22,592 nt of DNA from Polychytrium aggregatum (lineage: Eukaryota; Chytridiomycota; Chytridiomycetes; Polychytriales), in NCBI RefSeq assembly GCF_025602895.1, contig NW_026516558.1:1-22592 (forward strand), written 5' to 3'. The position numbers and the translations under genes are program-made. The notes beneath the pieces were generated by a model that saw nothing but the letters and a program-made list of their open reading frames with translations, did not search any database and was not told where the DNA came from. This document shows, piece after piece, positions 9,283 to 18,482 of the stretch (within the stretch, counting starts at the first letter, position 1; every line of letters begins with the position of its first letter).

Positions 9283-11922
9283 TTTTTTTTTTTTGTTACT
9301 ATAGTCAACTTTATTTAAGAAGACAAGCCATCAGGTCCAACAGGTTGGTACCCCGGCACGTTGAGTACACAGGCAAGCCTATTTACTCCTGTTGCAGCCT
9401 AGTGCTGCCTCAGCTGCCCACAAGGTCTGAGACCAAGCGGGTGAACACATTTTCAAGCAGTTCCCACAAGGGAATAGCAGGATCGACGGGAGGTCGGGGT
9501 GGTGGAGTGACAAGTGCTGGCACTATACTACGCTGTGATGAGGGTGCAGGGAGAGACTGCAAGGGTGGGACTACACTGGTTGTGGGAGTGGGTGCTGGTA
9601 CTGGGTGTGCACCAAGTGCGAATGCTCGGAAGGCAGTGCGGGGAGCGGGTACATGAGCAGCAAGCGATCCAAGTGCGGGAGGGGTGCGAGTGCGAGGGGG
9701 AGTGCGATCGAAAGAGAGCAGGTCCAGCAGCTTGTCCACTGGTCCCACTCCGGCTATACCACTTTCCACCCAAGTCGGGTGGGCCGTCTTGAGGGCTGCG
9801 ACCTTGCGGACCAGGACTTGATGCGGATCCACACATTGCTGTGCGTGGGTCCTGGTCAAGTCGATCCCGGATCCGTGTCGAGCCAGGTTCTTGCACTTGC
9901 GGTATCCGAACCTGAAGTGGCCTGGGAGAGCACCGAGTCGCCATCGGACCATGAACATGAGCATGACCATGGATCCTTGGTACCCGCGAGCCTCCCAGAG
10001 TCCCGACATCTTGGTCGACGGGGTGCAGGCGGCGGTGAGCTGCTTGGAGCGGTCGAAGCCGTTCTTCATGTGGTCCTCGAAGATGAGGGTCTTGATCGGG
10101 ACGGGCTGGGGTCGGGGCGGTCCGGGCGGCGGCGGCTGGTGTCGGGTCTTGCCTCGGTAGATCTCCGTGGCCGTGAGGGAGTGGTCGGCCTCTTGTCGGC
10201 GGACCACCATGGCCCAGTGCGGATCGGCTCGGACTCCTTGGCCGAGGAACTGGTCGGGGTGGTAGGGCGCAATGATCTTGTTGCGCAGGATCATCGACAG
10301 CATCTTGTCGCCGTCAGAGACTTGGTCGTCCCAGCGGGCCCAGTTCTGCAGGGCCAGCATCTTGACACGGACGGACATCTTGGGGAGGCCGCAGTTGAGG
10401 TGCATGGCACCGACGGGAGTGCCGGGGCCGACGCGGAACATGGTGCGGAGGGCCGTCATCTGGGCGTCGTCGAGGCGGTCGCGCAGAGCCGGGTCCGGGA
10501 TGTCCATGGCCATCCCGTATTCGAGGGTCGGCCGCACAAAGGTCTTGTAGACCTGGGTGATGGTCTTGGCCGAGACCTTGCCGAGGGTGATGCCAAGTCC
10601 AACCACGGTGTCGGTGACCATGTGGACCTTGCGGAGGAGCTTGTCGAACTGGAGGTCCGGGCGGAATCCGTCAATGTCGACCATGACACCGAGGTAGCGG
10701 AACTGGAGGACCTTGGGCAGCTCGGTGCCGTACAGCTTGGCGGGATGGAGCTGGTCGACGTTGCAGGCCGAGTACAGCACCTCGCACTTGGGAGGCGAGA
10801 AGCGGTAGCGATTGTCGACACTGTGACGCTCACAGATGTCCAGCATGGCCTGGGTGCGGCCAGCCGGACAGATGAGGACACCATCGTCGGCAAACCAGAG
10901 CGAGTTGACCCGGAGACGGTGGTGGCGACTGGAGGCAAGCACAAGTCCGTCCTCGGCTCGGAGCAGTCCAGGCAGGTCGTCAATGTGGGCACTGAACAGA
11001 AGGGGACTCAGGACCGAGCCTTGGATGAGACCCTTCTGCAGCCACACAGGCTGTGACGTGCGGCCCTTGCTGGCGACGCGGACAAGAGTGCGGTCGAACA
11101 TGGCCCTGAGGACCCCGACGGCGACCGGACCAGCACCTCGGGCGGCGATCTTGTCCCAGAGGCGCTCCCGCCAGACAGTGTCGTAGGCGGCCTTGATGTC
11201 GAGGAAGACCAGGCTGTACTCGTCGTCGCAGATCTTGTTCATGCGGACAAGAGCGTCGAGCGAGTACACCTGGTCGAGGGTGCCTCGGTCCGGGCGGAAG
11301 CCTCCCTGGGCAATGTCCATGATGCCGATCTCGCGGGTGAGGAACGGCAGCAGGACTCGCTCGGCGATCTTGCGGAGGACCTGGGTCAACCCGATGGGCC
11401 GGTACATGGCCGGATCGAGGATCGAACCCTTGTTCTTGTAGACCGGGTGGATCAGGACAGTGTTCCACTCGGTCGGGACGACGGAGGCCTTGAGGGCGGC
11501 CAGCAGGATGGCCCGGAGCCAGGGAGCGACCACGGGAGCGACAGGGTGCAGCATCTCGGCCTTGATCTTGTCCGGGCCGGAAGACTTGCGCTTGGGGGAC
11601 TTGACGATGGCATCGGCCACCTCGTCCGACGACAATCGGGGAATGGAGCGGTCCTCGGGGAGCAGGCGCGGAACAGTGTCCAGGGGTCTTGGGCCGACGG
11701 TCCGGTCAAAGGCGGCACCGGGGGTGTCCTGGGAGTGCGAGGAGACCTTGCCGTAGTGGACCACAAGTCGCTCGAGGGCCTCGTCCGAGTTGTCAAAGTG
11801 GAAGGCGTCGTCGAGCTCCTTGCGCTTCTTCATGGCGGCCAGGGACTTGGCGACCTCGGAAGCGTTGAGGGAGTGCAGCTTGTTCATGGCCAGGGTCTCG
11901 GCTGCTCGGCGGGACTGGACGA
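9283..11922 (-). mobile_element. Non-LTR retrotransposon copy 3 (5'-truncated, subfamily 2)
   Basis: A 12-nt tail (T-run 9283-9294) is followed by 3' UTR and ORF2 sequence that by eye is almost identical to copy 4 for about 2.6 kb. The 5' end breaks at 11922 (GGACGA), directly against the T-run of copy 4, where copy 4 continues GGACGATGAGGTTC. Near its 5' end (11582-11651) it carries bases shared with copy 2 rather than copy 4. Confidence 0.94.
9410..11922 (-). pseudogene. Copy 3 ORF2, reverse transcriptase to C terminus (5'-truncated)
   Basis: The frame is open from the 5' break to the TGA at 9410-9412, covering about residues 388-1224 of ORF2. It starts in the linker between endonuclease and RT (AMNKLHSLNASEVAKSL) and includes the complete RT with FADD at 10883-10894 and the C-terminal Cys/His segment. 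Unlike copy 4 it has GCAGCTCGG rather than GCAGCTTCGG, so its RT frame is intact. The endonuclease is missing. It serves as the reference for the frameshift in copy 4. Confidence 0.92.
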
Positions 11923-12050
11923 TTTTTTTTTTTTTGTTACTATAGTCAACTTTATTTAAGAAGACAAGCCATCAGGTCCAACAGGTTGGTACCCCGGCAC
12001 GTTGAGTACACAGGCAAGCCTATTTACTCCTGTTGCAGCCTAGTGCTGCC

Positions 12051-15000
12051 TCAGCTGCCCACAAGGTCTGAGACCAAGCGGGTGAACACATTTTCAAGCA
12101 GTTCCCACAAGGGAATAGCAGGATCGACGGGAGGTCGGGGTGGTGGAGTGACAAGTGCTGGCACTATACTACGCTGTGATGAGGGTGCAGGGAGAGACTG
12201 CAAGGGTGGGACTACACTGGTTGTGGGAGTGGGTGCTGGTACTGGGTGTGCACCAAGTGCGAATGCTCGGAAGGCAGTGCGGGGAGCGGGTACATGAGCA
12301 GCAAGCGATCCAAGTGCGGGAGGGGTGCGAGTGCGAGGGGGAGTGCGATCGAAAGAGAGCAGGTCCAGCAGCTTGTCCACTGGTCCCACTCCGGCTATAC
12401 CACTTTCCACCCAAGTCGGGTGGGCCGTCTTGAGGGCTGCGACCTTGCGGACCAGGACTTGATGCGGATCCACACATTGCTGTGCGTGGGTCCTGGTCAA
12501 GTCGATCCCGGATCCGTGTCGAGCCAGGTTCTTGCACTTGCGGTATCCGAACCTGAAGTGGCCTGGGAGAGCACCGAGTCGCCATCGGACCATGAACATG
12601 AGCATGACCATGGATCCTTGGTACCCGCGAGCCTCCCAGAGTCCCGACATCTTGGTCGACGGGGTGCAGGCGGCGGTGAGCTGCTTGGAGCGGTCGAAGC
12701 CGTTCTTCATGTGGTCCTCGAAGATGAGGGTCTTGATCGGGACGGGCTGGGGTCGGGGCGGTCCGGGCGGCGGCGGCTGGTGTCGGGTCTTGCCTCGGTA
12801 GATCTCCGTGGCCGTGAGGGAGTGGTCGGCCTCTTGTCGGCGGACCACCATGGCCCAGTGCGGATCGGCTCGGACTCCTTGGCCGAGGAACTGGTCGGGG
12901 TGGTAGGGCGCAATGATCTTGTTGCGCAGGATCATCGACAGCATCTTGTCGCCGTCAGAGACTTGGTCGTCCCAGCGGGCCCAGTTCTGCAGGGCCAGCA
13001 TCTTGACACGGACGGACATCTTGGGGAGGCCGCAGTTGAGGTGCATGGCACCGACGGGAGTGCCGGGGCCGACGCGGAACATGGTGCGGAGGGCCGTCAT
13101 CTGGGCGTCGTCGAGGCGGTCGCGCAGAGCCGGGTCCGGGATGTCCATGGCCATCCCGTATTCGAGGGTCGGCCGCACAAAGGTCTTGTAGACCTGGGTG
13201 ATGGTCTTGGCCGAGACCTTGCCGAGGGTGATGCCAAGTCCAACCACGGTGTCGGTGACCATGTGGACCTTGCGGAGGAGCTTGTCGAACTGGAGGTCCG
13301 GGCGGAATCCGTCAATGTCGACCATGACACCGAGGTAGCGGAACTGGAGGACCTTGGGCAGCTTCGGTGCCGTACAGCTTGGCGGGATGGAGCTGGTCGA
13401 CGTTGCAGGCCGAGTACAGCACCTCGCACTTGGGAGGCGAGAAGCGGTAGCGATTGTCGACACTGTGACGCTCACAGATGTCCAGCATGGCCTGGGTGCG
13501 GCCAGCCGGACAGATGAGGACACCATCGTCGGCAAACCAGAGCGAGTTGACCCGGAGACGGTGGTGGCGACTGGAGGCAAGCACAAGTCCGTCCTCGGCT
13601 CGGAGCAGTCCAGGCAGGTCGTCAATGTGGGCACTGAACAGAAGGGGACTCAGGACCGAGCCTTGGATGAGACCCTTCTGCAGCCACACAGGCTGTGACG
13701 TGCGGCCCTTGCTGGCGACGCGGACAAGAGTGCGGTCGAACATGGCCCTGAGGACCCCGACGGCGACCGGACCAGCACCTCGGGCGGCGATCTTGTCCCA
13801 GAGGCGCTCCCGCCAGACAGTGTCGTAGGCGGCCTTGATGTCGAGGAAGACCAGGCTGTACTCGTCGTCGCAGATCTTGTTCATGCGGACAAGAGCGTCG
13901 AGCGAGTACACCTGGTCGAGGGTGCCTCGGTCCGGGCGGAAGCCTCCCTGGGCAATGTCCATGATGCCGATCTCGCGGGTGAGGAACGGCAGCAGGACTC
14001 GCTCGGCGATCTTGCGGAGGACCTGGGTCAACCCGATGGGCCGGTACATGGCCGGATCGAGGATCGAACCCTTGTTCTTGTAGACCGGGTGGATCAGGAC
14101 AGTGTTCCACTCGGTCGGGACGACGGAGGCCTTGAGGGCGGCCAGCAGGATGGCCCGGAGCCAGGGAGCGACCACGGGAGCGACAGGGTGCAGCATCTCG
14201 GCCTTGATCTTGTCCGGGCCGGAGGACTTGCGCTTGGGGGACTTGACGATGGCATCGGCCACCTCGTCCGACGACAAGCGGGGAATGGATCGATCCTCGG
14301 GGAGCAGGCGCGGAACAGTGTCCAGGGGTCTTGGGCCGACGGTCCGGTCAAAGGCGGCACCGGGGGTGTCCTGGGAGTGCGAGGAGACCTTGCCGTAGTG
14401 GACCACAAGTCGCTCGAGGGCCTCGTCCGAGTTGTCAAAGTGGAAGGCGTCGTCGAGCTCCTTGCGCTTCTTCATGGCGGCCAGGGACTTGGCGACCTCG
14501 GAAGCGTTGAGTGAGTGCAGCTTGTTCATGGCCAGGGTCTCGGCTGCTCGGCGGGACTGGACGATGAGGTTCTTTTCTTGTTTGCGGACAGCGCGGAGTT
14601 CGGCGCGCTTGTCCTCGGCGACGCGGAGGGAGAGCCCGGGCAACTTGAGCTGGTAGATGAGATCGCGGCGCCTCTCGCGAAGCTGCCGCATCTCGGGGAT
14701 CAGGGCCGGGTCCTTCCAGACGGTCTTGATGGAAGCCTTGCCGATGGTGGAGTCGGCAGCGGTGGTGATCAGGGCGATCATGATGGACCAGGCGCGGTCG
14801 ATGCAGTCCTGGGCCGCACTCTCCGAGATCGGAATGACCGATCCCCTTGAGATTGGCCGGAGTGCAGCCTGTATGCGCTGCAGACCGCGTTCGCGCTCGT
14901 CCAGCAGCGCCAAGAGGTACTGGGCGCGGACGGCGGGATCCTCGAGCTGGGCGATCTTCCACTGCCATTGGTCGACCTTTGGGTAGTACTTTGGCTGTAC

Positions 15001-15726
15001 CCGCAGAGTCGCCCAGATGGGGAAGTGGTCGGACTGGCCACGGAAGGCACCGGCAGTGTCGACCTGCAGCAGCGGGTCGTTGTTGGCCTGGCGATGCGAC
15101 ACAAAGATGTAGTCGATCGTTGTCCAGCTGGGACCCCGCTGCCGGGTGTGGGTCGGGATCACAGCTGGAGGCACAACGCGGAGACCGGCGCGGGAGACAG
15201 TGTCCTCGAGGATCTTCTCCCTGCCACGGAGCGGCGTGGGCAGTCCGCTCAGGGCACTGAGGTGGGCATTGAAGTCACCCACCACAATGACCTGGGCGTC
15301 GGGGAGGGCGGCCTTGGTGTGGATCGACTGGAGGGCCTCGCGGTAGTCGTCCAGCTTGAGGCTCGGGGACAGGTAGAAGTTGCCGATGTGGATGACGTGT
15401 TTGTATGTCACCCACATGGCGTCGCCCTTGTCGCTGACTTCAATGTTGGTGAAGTCGTGCGGGTCGATCCTGGCCGGGTTGTAGAGGATGGCGATGCCTC
15501 TACCGGCGCGGCAACGGGGACCAGGGACCTTGACGGCATAGCCACAGAGAGGGCTGCGGGGTTCGAGGTCGGCGAGGGTTTCTTGGACACCGACAAAGTC
15601 GATGTCGTTGGTGTCGATGAGGTTCTTGAGTTCAACGTCGTTGACGTTGATGCCACAGACATTGAAGGAAGCGACGGTCAGGGATGTCTGGGCCCTGCCG
15701 CCTCCCTGCGAGGGGTGTGGATTCAT
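12051..15726 (-). pseudogene. Copy 4 ORF2: APE endonuclease plus reverse transcriptase, one frameshift
   Basis: The gene would encode about 1224 residues. It starts at the ATG at 15724-15726, which overlaps the ORF1 stop as ATGA. The N terminus is an APE-type endonuclease with N22, E49, Y118, G-D151-F-N153, D205 and S-D233-H234. A linker leads to the RT domain (about residues 480-800) with DIKAAYD and FADD at 731-734 (plus-strand 13525-13536). The C-terminal region has a Cys/His segment near KCKNLARHG. An extra T at 13363 or 13364 (GCTTCGG against GCTCGG in copies 2 and 3) shifts the frame about 54 codons after FADD. Translation would stop near 13312 and lose the RT thumb and C terminus. Both halves are otherwise open, so this is either a very recent mutation or a base-calling error. 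Confidence 0.93.
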
Positions 15727-18008
15727 TGGAGTCGTGCAGCGCTGCTGCTGGCCCGGGGGCCCTCTCCTTCAGAGTCAGTGTCCATGACGGACAGCGGGAC
15801 TCTGTAGGCGGGGTGAGGCTTGCTGGGCTTTGACGAGGCACCAGCGGCGGGGGCAGCAGCAGCAGCGACAGCAACGACAACGGCAGGGGCAGCGGTAGCG
15901 GCAGCGGCAGAGGCAGACGACGAGGCAGCGGCAGCGGCAGAACCAGGGACCTTGGGGACGGCGGTGATGTCCGCCCGCTTGACCTCCTTGCCGGATAGGG
16001 CCTTCTTGAGGAGCGAGTCGTACTCGTCGCGGTACTCCTCGGGGATGCGCATCTGGATGCAGCGGCGGACAGGGGCGGTCTTGGCCTTGGCTGCCTGGCG
16101 GAGGGACTTTGCCATAAAGTTCTTGATGGCATCGGATCGGGACAGGGCCAGTCCATGGTGCTTGAGACCATGGATGACGTCGTAGGCCGGTACGACCCTG
16201 ACCCTGCCATGTGTGGACGACAGCGACTCCAGACGGGCACCAAGGTCGGCCTTGTTGGATTTGTCGCGGACAAGGACCTCCATGACCGTGGCCTCAGGGA
16301 AGTTGATCTCGGCCAACTCCCTGGTGTCGATGCCGCATCGCTTGAGGTTGCGGCGGACACTGCCGAGGTCGCCACAGCGGATGCCCTCGACGTACAGCCA
16401 GTCCATGTTGGTGACGGCCTCCCTGAACTTGTCGTTCCGGAGCTCAGAGTTGGCGACCGTCCCGGGGACAAGGACTGGCTGGCGGTGCTGGTTGGGCTGG
16501 ATCGGCTTGGAGGAGCCTGGCATTCGGCCGGTGGTCAGCATCCTCTTCCATTCGTCGAGCTGGCTGGCCTCGGACATGCGGCCGACACGGCTCTCGGCCT
16601 CCCGAACGTTCTTCAAGAGAGCGGCCTTGTACGAGGGAGACGGGGCGGAAACAGGGGCAGAGCCAGGGAGGGAGCCGGAGGACTGGGTCTTGGAACCGGG
16701 GGACTGGGTCTTGGGGGTGGCAGTCTTGTTGGCAACAGACTTGCGGAGCTGCTCCGTGGCACGGCTGATTGCCACATTGGACTTGGCGATCTTCTGGACC
16801 ATGGCCTTGGTGGCAGCATCCATGTTGTCGGCCACGAGTGCCTCGAACAGGATGGACTGCACCCGGTCAGCCTCTCGCTTGAGGATAGCGAGGGCCTCCT
16901 CGGGTTTCATCGCAGGGACGGGAGCCTGGGACGGAGGAGGGGTCTTGGCCTTGACGACGGGTCGGGGCGGAAGGACGGGCCTGGCCTTGGGGACAGGGGA
17001 CGCAGTGCCAACAGCATCAACAGCTCGACGAGCTGGATCGACGGGGTCAGCAGTGGAAGCAGGGGCTGCTCGAGGGGCGCCTTCAGAGGCACCACGGGGG
17101 ACGGCGCGCTGCTTGTCCATGGTCTTGAGGCCGCACTTGGTGTGGAAGTTCTCCTTGAACTTGTCCGAGAACGCATCCACAAACAGCTTGCGGGACTCCT
17201 TGGTGGTGCGGCTCATGTGGGCCCAGAACTGGAAGGCCGACATCTGGCCGGGGCAGGGTCCGTCCTCGAGGGCCTGGGGACACTTGAGCTGGAGCTCGTC
17301 CTTGCCGTGCTTGACGACGATCCAGGGATCGGCCGAGGCGAGCTTGCACTTGCGGCACAGGACAGTGCACTGCAGCTTGGCGGTCACGGCCATCCACAGC
17401 TGGTTGTTCATCTTGGTGACGTCGATGATCTGGGTTGCAGCCTTCTGATCATCGACGTCGGACGAGGCGTGCCACTTGCGCCAGAACTCGTCGCGCCAAG
17501 GAACCGAGACGACGTCGGCACTGGGCTGGACAACAATGTCCATGGCACAGTGGTCTTGGTGGGGAGCGGCGGAGGAGGACACGGGAGCCAGGGACTCGGC
17601 AGGGTGGTCTTGGTCGGCACAGGAGGACGAGGGCTCAGCGTCAGGCTCTTGGTCCGGGCTGAGGTCTTCTTCGACATTGATGTCCTCCAGTTCATCAATG
17701 TCGACGGCGGCACGGGCGGCAGCGCGGTCCAAGGGCGGGAACGAAAAGTCGGGTTCGGCCGGGAACCTGAACTCGGGCGGGGCCGGGAGCCTGGACTCGG
17801 GCACGGACACGGACGGGAACTCGGACTCGGGGAGACGCTCGTCATGCTCCGGCCTGGGGAGCATGGTCATTGCGTCGGGCAAGGACAGGCGACGCTTGGC
17901 GGGGGAGGAAGGGGTGGCCACGGGTCGCTCCTTGCGCTTGAAGATCAAGCTGCCGACAGCGATGGTCGAGGCCGGGAGAAGGGACTGCTGGGGTCTGTCC
18001 TTGGACAT
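15723..18008 (-). CDS. Copy 4 ORF1: putative RNA-binding Gag-like protein, 761 residues
   Basis: The product runs from the ATG at 18006-18008 to a TGA that overlaps the ORF2 start. Residues 1-150 are acidic and Pro/Ser-rich. A Cys cluster follows, C218-X2-C221-X21-C243-X8-C252, which could bind zinc. A Pro/Ala/Lys-rich basic middle follows (about 290-480). A compact region around W537 (LYVEGIRCGDLGSVRRNL to VRVVPAYD, about 535-610) looks like an alpha/beta domain, perhaps RRM-like. The end is alanine-rich. I see no CCHC zinc knuckles, which ORF1 proteins of R1-type and Tad-type elements usually carry. By position it should coat element RNA and help target the particle. The copy is intact. Function is inferred from position, not from recognised homology. 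Confidence 0.8.
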   Translation of the reverse strand: MSKDRPQQSLLPASTIAVGSLIFKRKERPVATPSSPAKRRLSLPDAMTMLPRPEHDERLPESEFPSVSVPESRLPAPPEFRFPAEPDFSFPPLDRAAARAAVDIDELEDINVEEDLSPDQEPDAEPSSSCADQDHPAESLAPVSSSAAPHQDHCAMDIVVQPSADVVSVPWRDEFWRKWHASSDVDDQKAATQIIDVTKMNNQLWMAVTAKLQCTVLCRKCKLASADPWIVVKHGKDELQLKCPQALEDGPCPGQMSAFQFWAHMSRTTKESRKLFVDAFSDKFKENFHTKCGLKTMDKQRAVPRGASEGAPRAAPASTADPVDPARRAVDAVGTASPVPKARPVLPPRPVVKAKTPPPSQAPVPAMKPEEALAILKREADRVQSILFEALVADNMDAATKAMVQKIAKSNVAISRATEQLRKSVANKTATPKTQSPGSKTQSSGSLPGSAPVSAPSPSYKAALLKNVREAESRVGRMSEASQLDEWKRMLTTGRMPGSSKPIQPNQHRQPVLVPGTVANSELRNDKFREAVTNMDWLYVEGIRCGDLGSVRRNLKRCGIDTRELAEINFPEATVMEVLVRDKSNKADLGARLESLSSTHGRVRVVPAYDVIHGLKHHGLALSRSDAIKNFMAKSLRQAAKAKTAPVRRCIQMRIPEEYRDEYDSLLKKALSGKEVKRADITAVPKVPGSAAAAASSSASAAAATAAPAVVVAVAAAAAPAAGASSKPSKPHPAYRVPLSVMDTDSEGEGPRASSSAARLQ

Positions 18009-18271
18009 CGCTCAGCAGTGGGGAAGGGGACAGGGAGTGTGGGAGCGAGGGCGGGGAACTGGAGGGGCAGAGCTGGAACAAACACAGAGGTGAAAGCAGT
18101 GTGGTGCAGGCCACACGGTGCAGCAAGAGCAATACAGGTGCAGCAGGAGCAGGACAGGTGCAGCAAGAGCAGGACAGGTGCAGCAAGAGCAGGACAGGTG
18201 CAGCAAGAGCAGGACAGGTGCAGCAGGAGCAGGATAGGTGCGGCAGGAGCAGAGAACTCGATGTGTCAGGG
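18009..18271 (-). promoter_or_regulatory. 5' UTR of copy 4, probable internal promoter region
   Basis: This non-coding stretch of about 260 bp upstream of ORF1 includes a 6-bp inverted repeat (GTGTGG/CCACAC, 18099-18116) and seven 20-bp tandem repeats. Non-LTR elements must carry their promoter inside the transcribed 5' end, and tandem repeats there often hold it. No TATA box is evident. The promoter role is inference. Confidence 0.5.
18118..18257 (-). repeat. Seven tandem 20-bp repeats in the copy 4 5' UTR
   Basis: The unit on the plus strand is GTGCAGCAAGAGCAGGACAG. Units 3, 4 and 5 are identical. Unit 1 ends AATACAG, units 2 and 6 have GGAGC, and unit 7 (18238-18257) is the most diverged and ends GAGAAC. 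Variation at both edges with an identical core suggests recent expansion from the middle. Confidence 0.95.
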
Positions 18272-18296
18272 TTAGGTTAGGTTAGGTTAGGTTAGG
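18272..18296 (+). repeat. Telomere-like (TTAGG)5 tract
   Basis: Five exact TTAGG units lie between the 5' end of copy 4 (ATGTGTCAGGG) and the T-run of copy 5. TTAGG is the arthropod-type telomere repeat and close to other eukaryotic telomere repeats. The G-rich strand reads 5' to 3' to the right, the direction expected if the chromosome end lay to the right. It occurs nowhere else in the window as a tandem run. Confidence 0.85.
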
Positions 18297-18353
18297 TTTT
18301 TTTTTTTTTTTTGTTACTATAGTCAACTTTATTCAAGAAGACAAGCCATCAGG
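18297..18353 (-). mobile_element. Non-LTR retrotransposon copy 5, 41-bp 3' fragment with tail
   Basis: A T-run (18297-18312) is followed by 41 bp identical to the extreme 3' end of the element (GTTACTATAG to GCCATCAGG), and then directly by the T-run of copy 6. It carries CTTTATTCAAG, the subfamily 1 form seen in copies 2 and 6, not CTTTATTTAAG of copies 3 and 4. It is a severely 5'-truncated insertion holding only the poly(A) signal region. The first two Ts may belong to the TTAGG tract. Confidence 0.9.
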
Positions 18354-18482
18354 TTTTTTTTTTTTTTGTTACTATAGTCAACTTTATTCAAGAAGACAAG
18401 CCATCAGGTCCAACAGGTTGGTACCCCGGCACGTTGAGTACACAGGCAAGCCTATTTACTCCTGTTGCAGCCTAGTGCTGCC

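Larger units (their letters stand above)
11923..18271 (-). mobile_element. Non-LTR retrotransposon copy 4, full length (about 6.35 kb)
   Basis: This is the only copy with every part: a 13-nt poly(A) tail (T-run 11923-11935), a 115-bp 3' UTR with AATAAA, ORF2 (endonuclease and RT), ORF1 and a roughly 260-bp 5' UTR with seven 20-bp tandem repeats. The 5' end is bounded by (TTAGG)5, so the exact first base is uncertain by a few nucleotides around 18258-18271. ORF2 is broken by one inserted nucleotide. It has an APE-type endonuclease, no RNase H domain and a poly(A) tail. I do not assign it firmly to a named clade. Confidence 0.93.

Noticed and set aside
6840-11935. Copies 2 and 3 as a simple segmental tandem duplication
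   Set aside because: Truncation points differ, each junction has its own T-run, and the copies belong to different subfamilies, so separate insertions are more likely.
18118-18257. CRISPR-like array
   Set aside because: The 20-bp units are directly adjacent with no unique spacers, and the context is a eukaryotic non-LTR element 5' UTR.
16155-18275. Long plus-strand ORF of about 706 codons opposite ORF1, with similar long ORFs at 843-2336, 7337-9304, 9605-11056 and 12246-13517
   Set aside because: They are antisense shadows of ORF1 and ORF2. GC-rich coding sequence rarely yields stops on the opposite strand. The translations are low-complexity Gly/Leu/Asp-rich with no recognisable motif, and they run across UTRs and element junctions.
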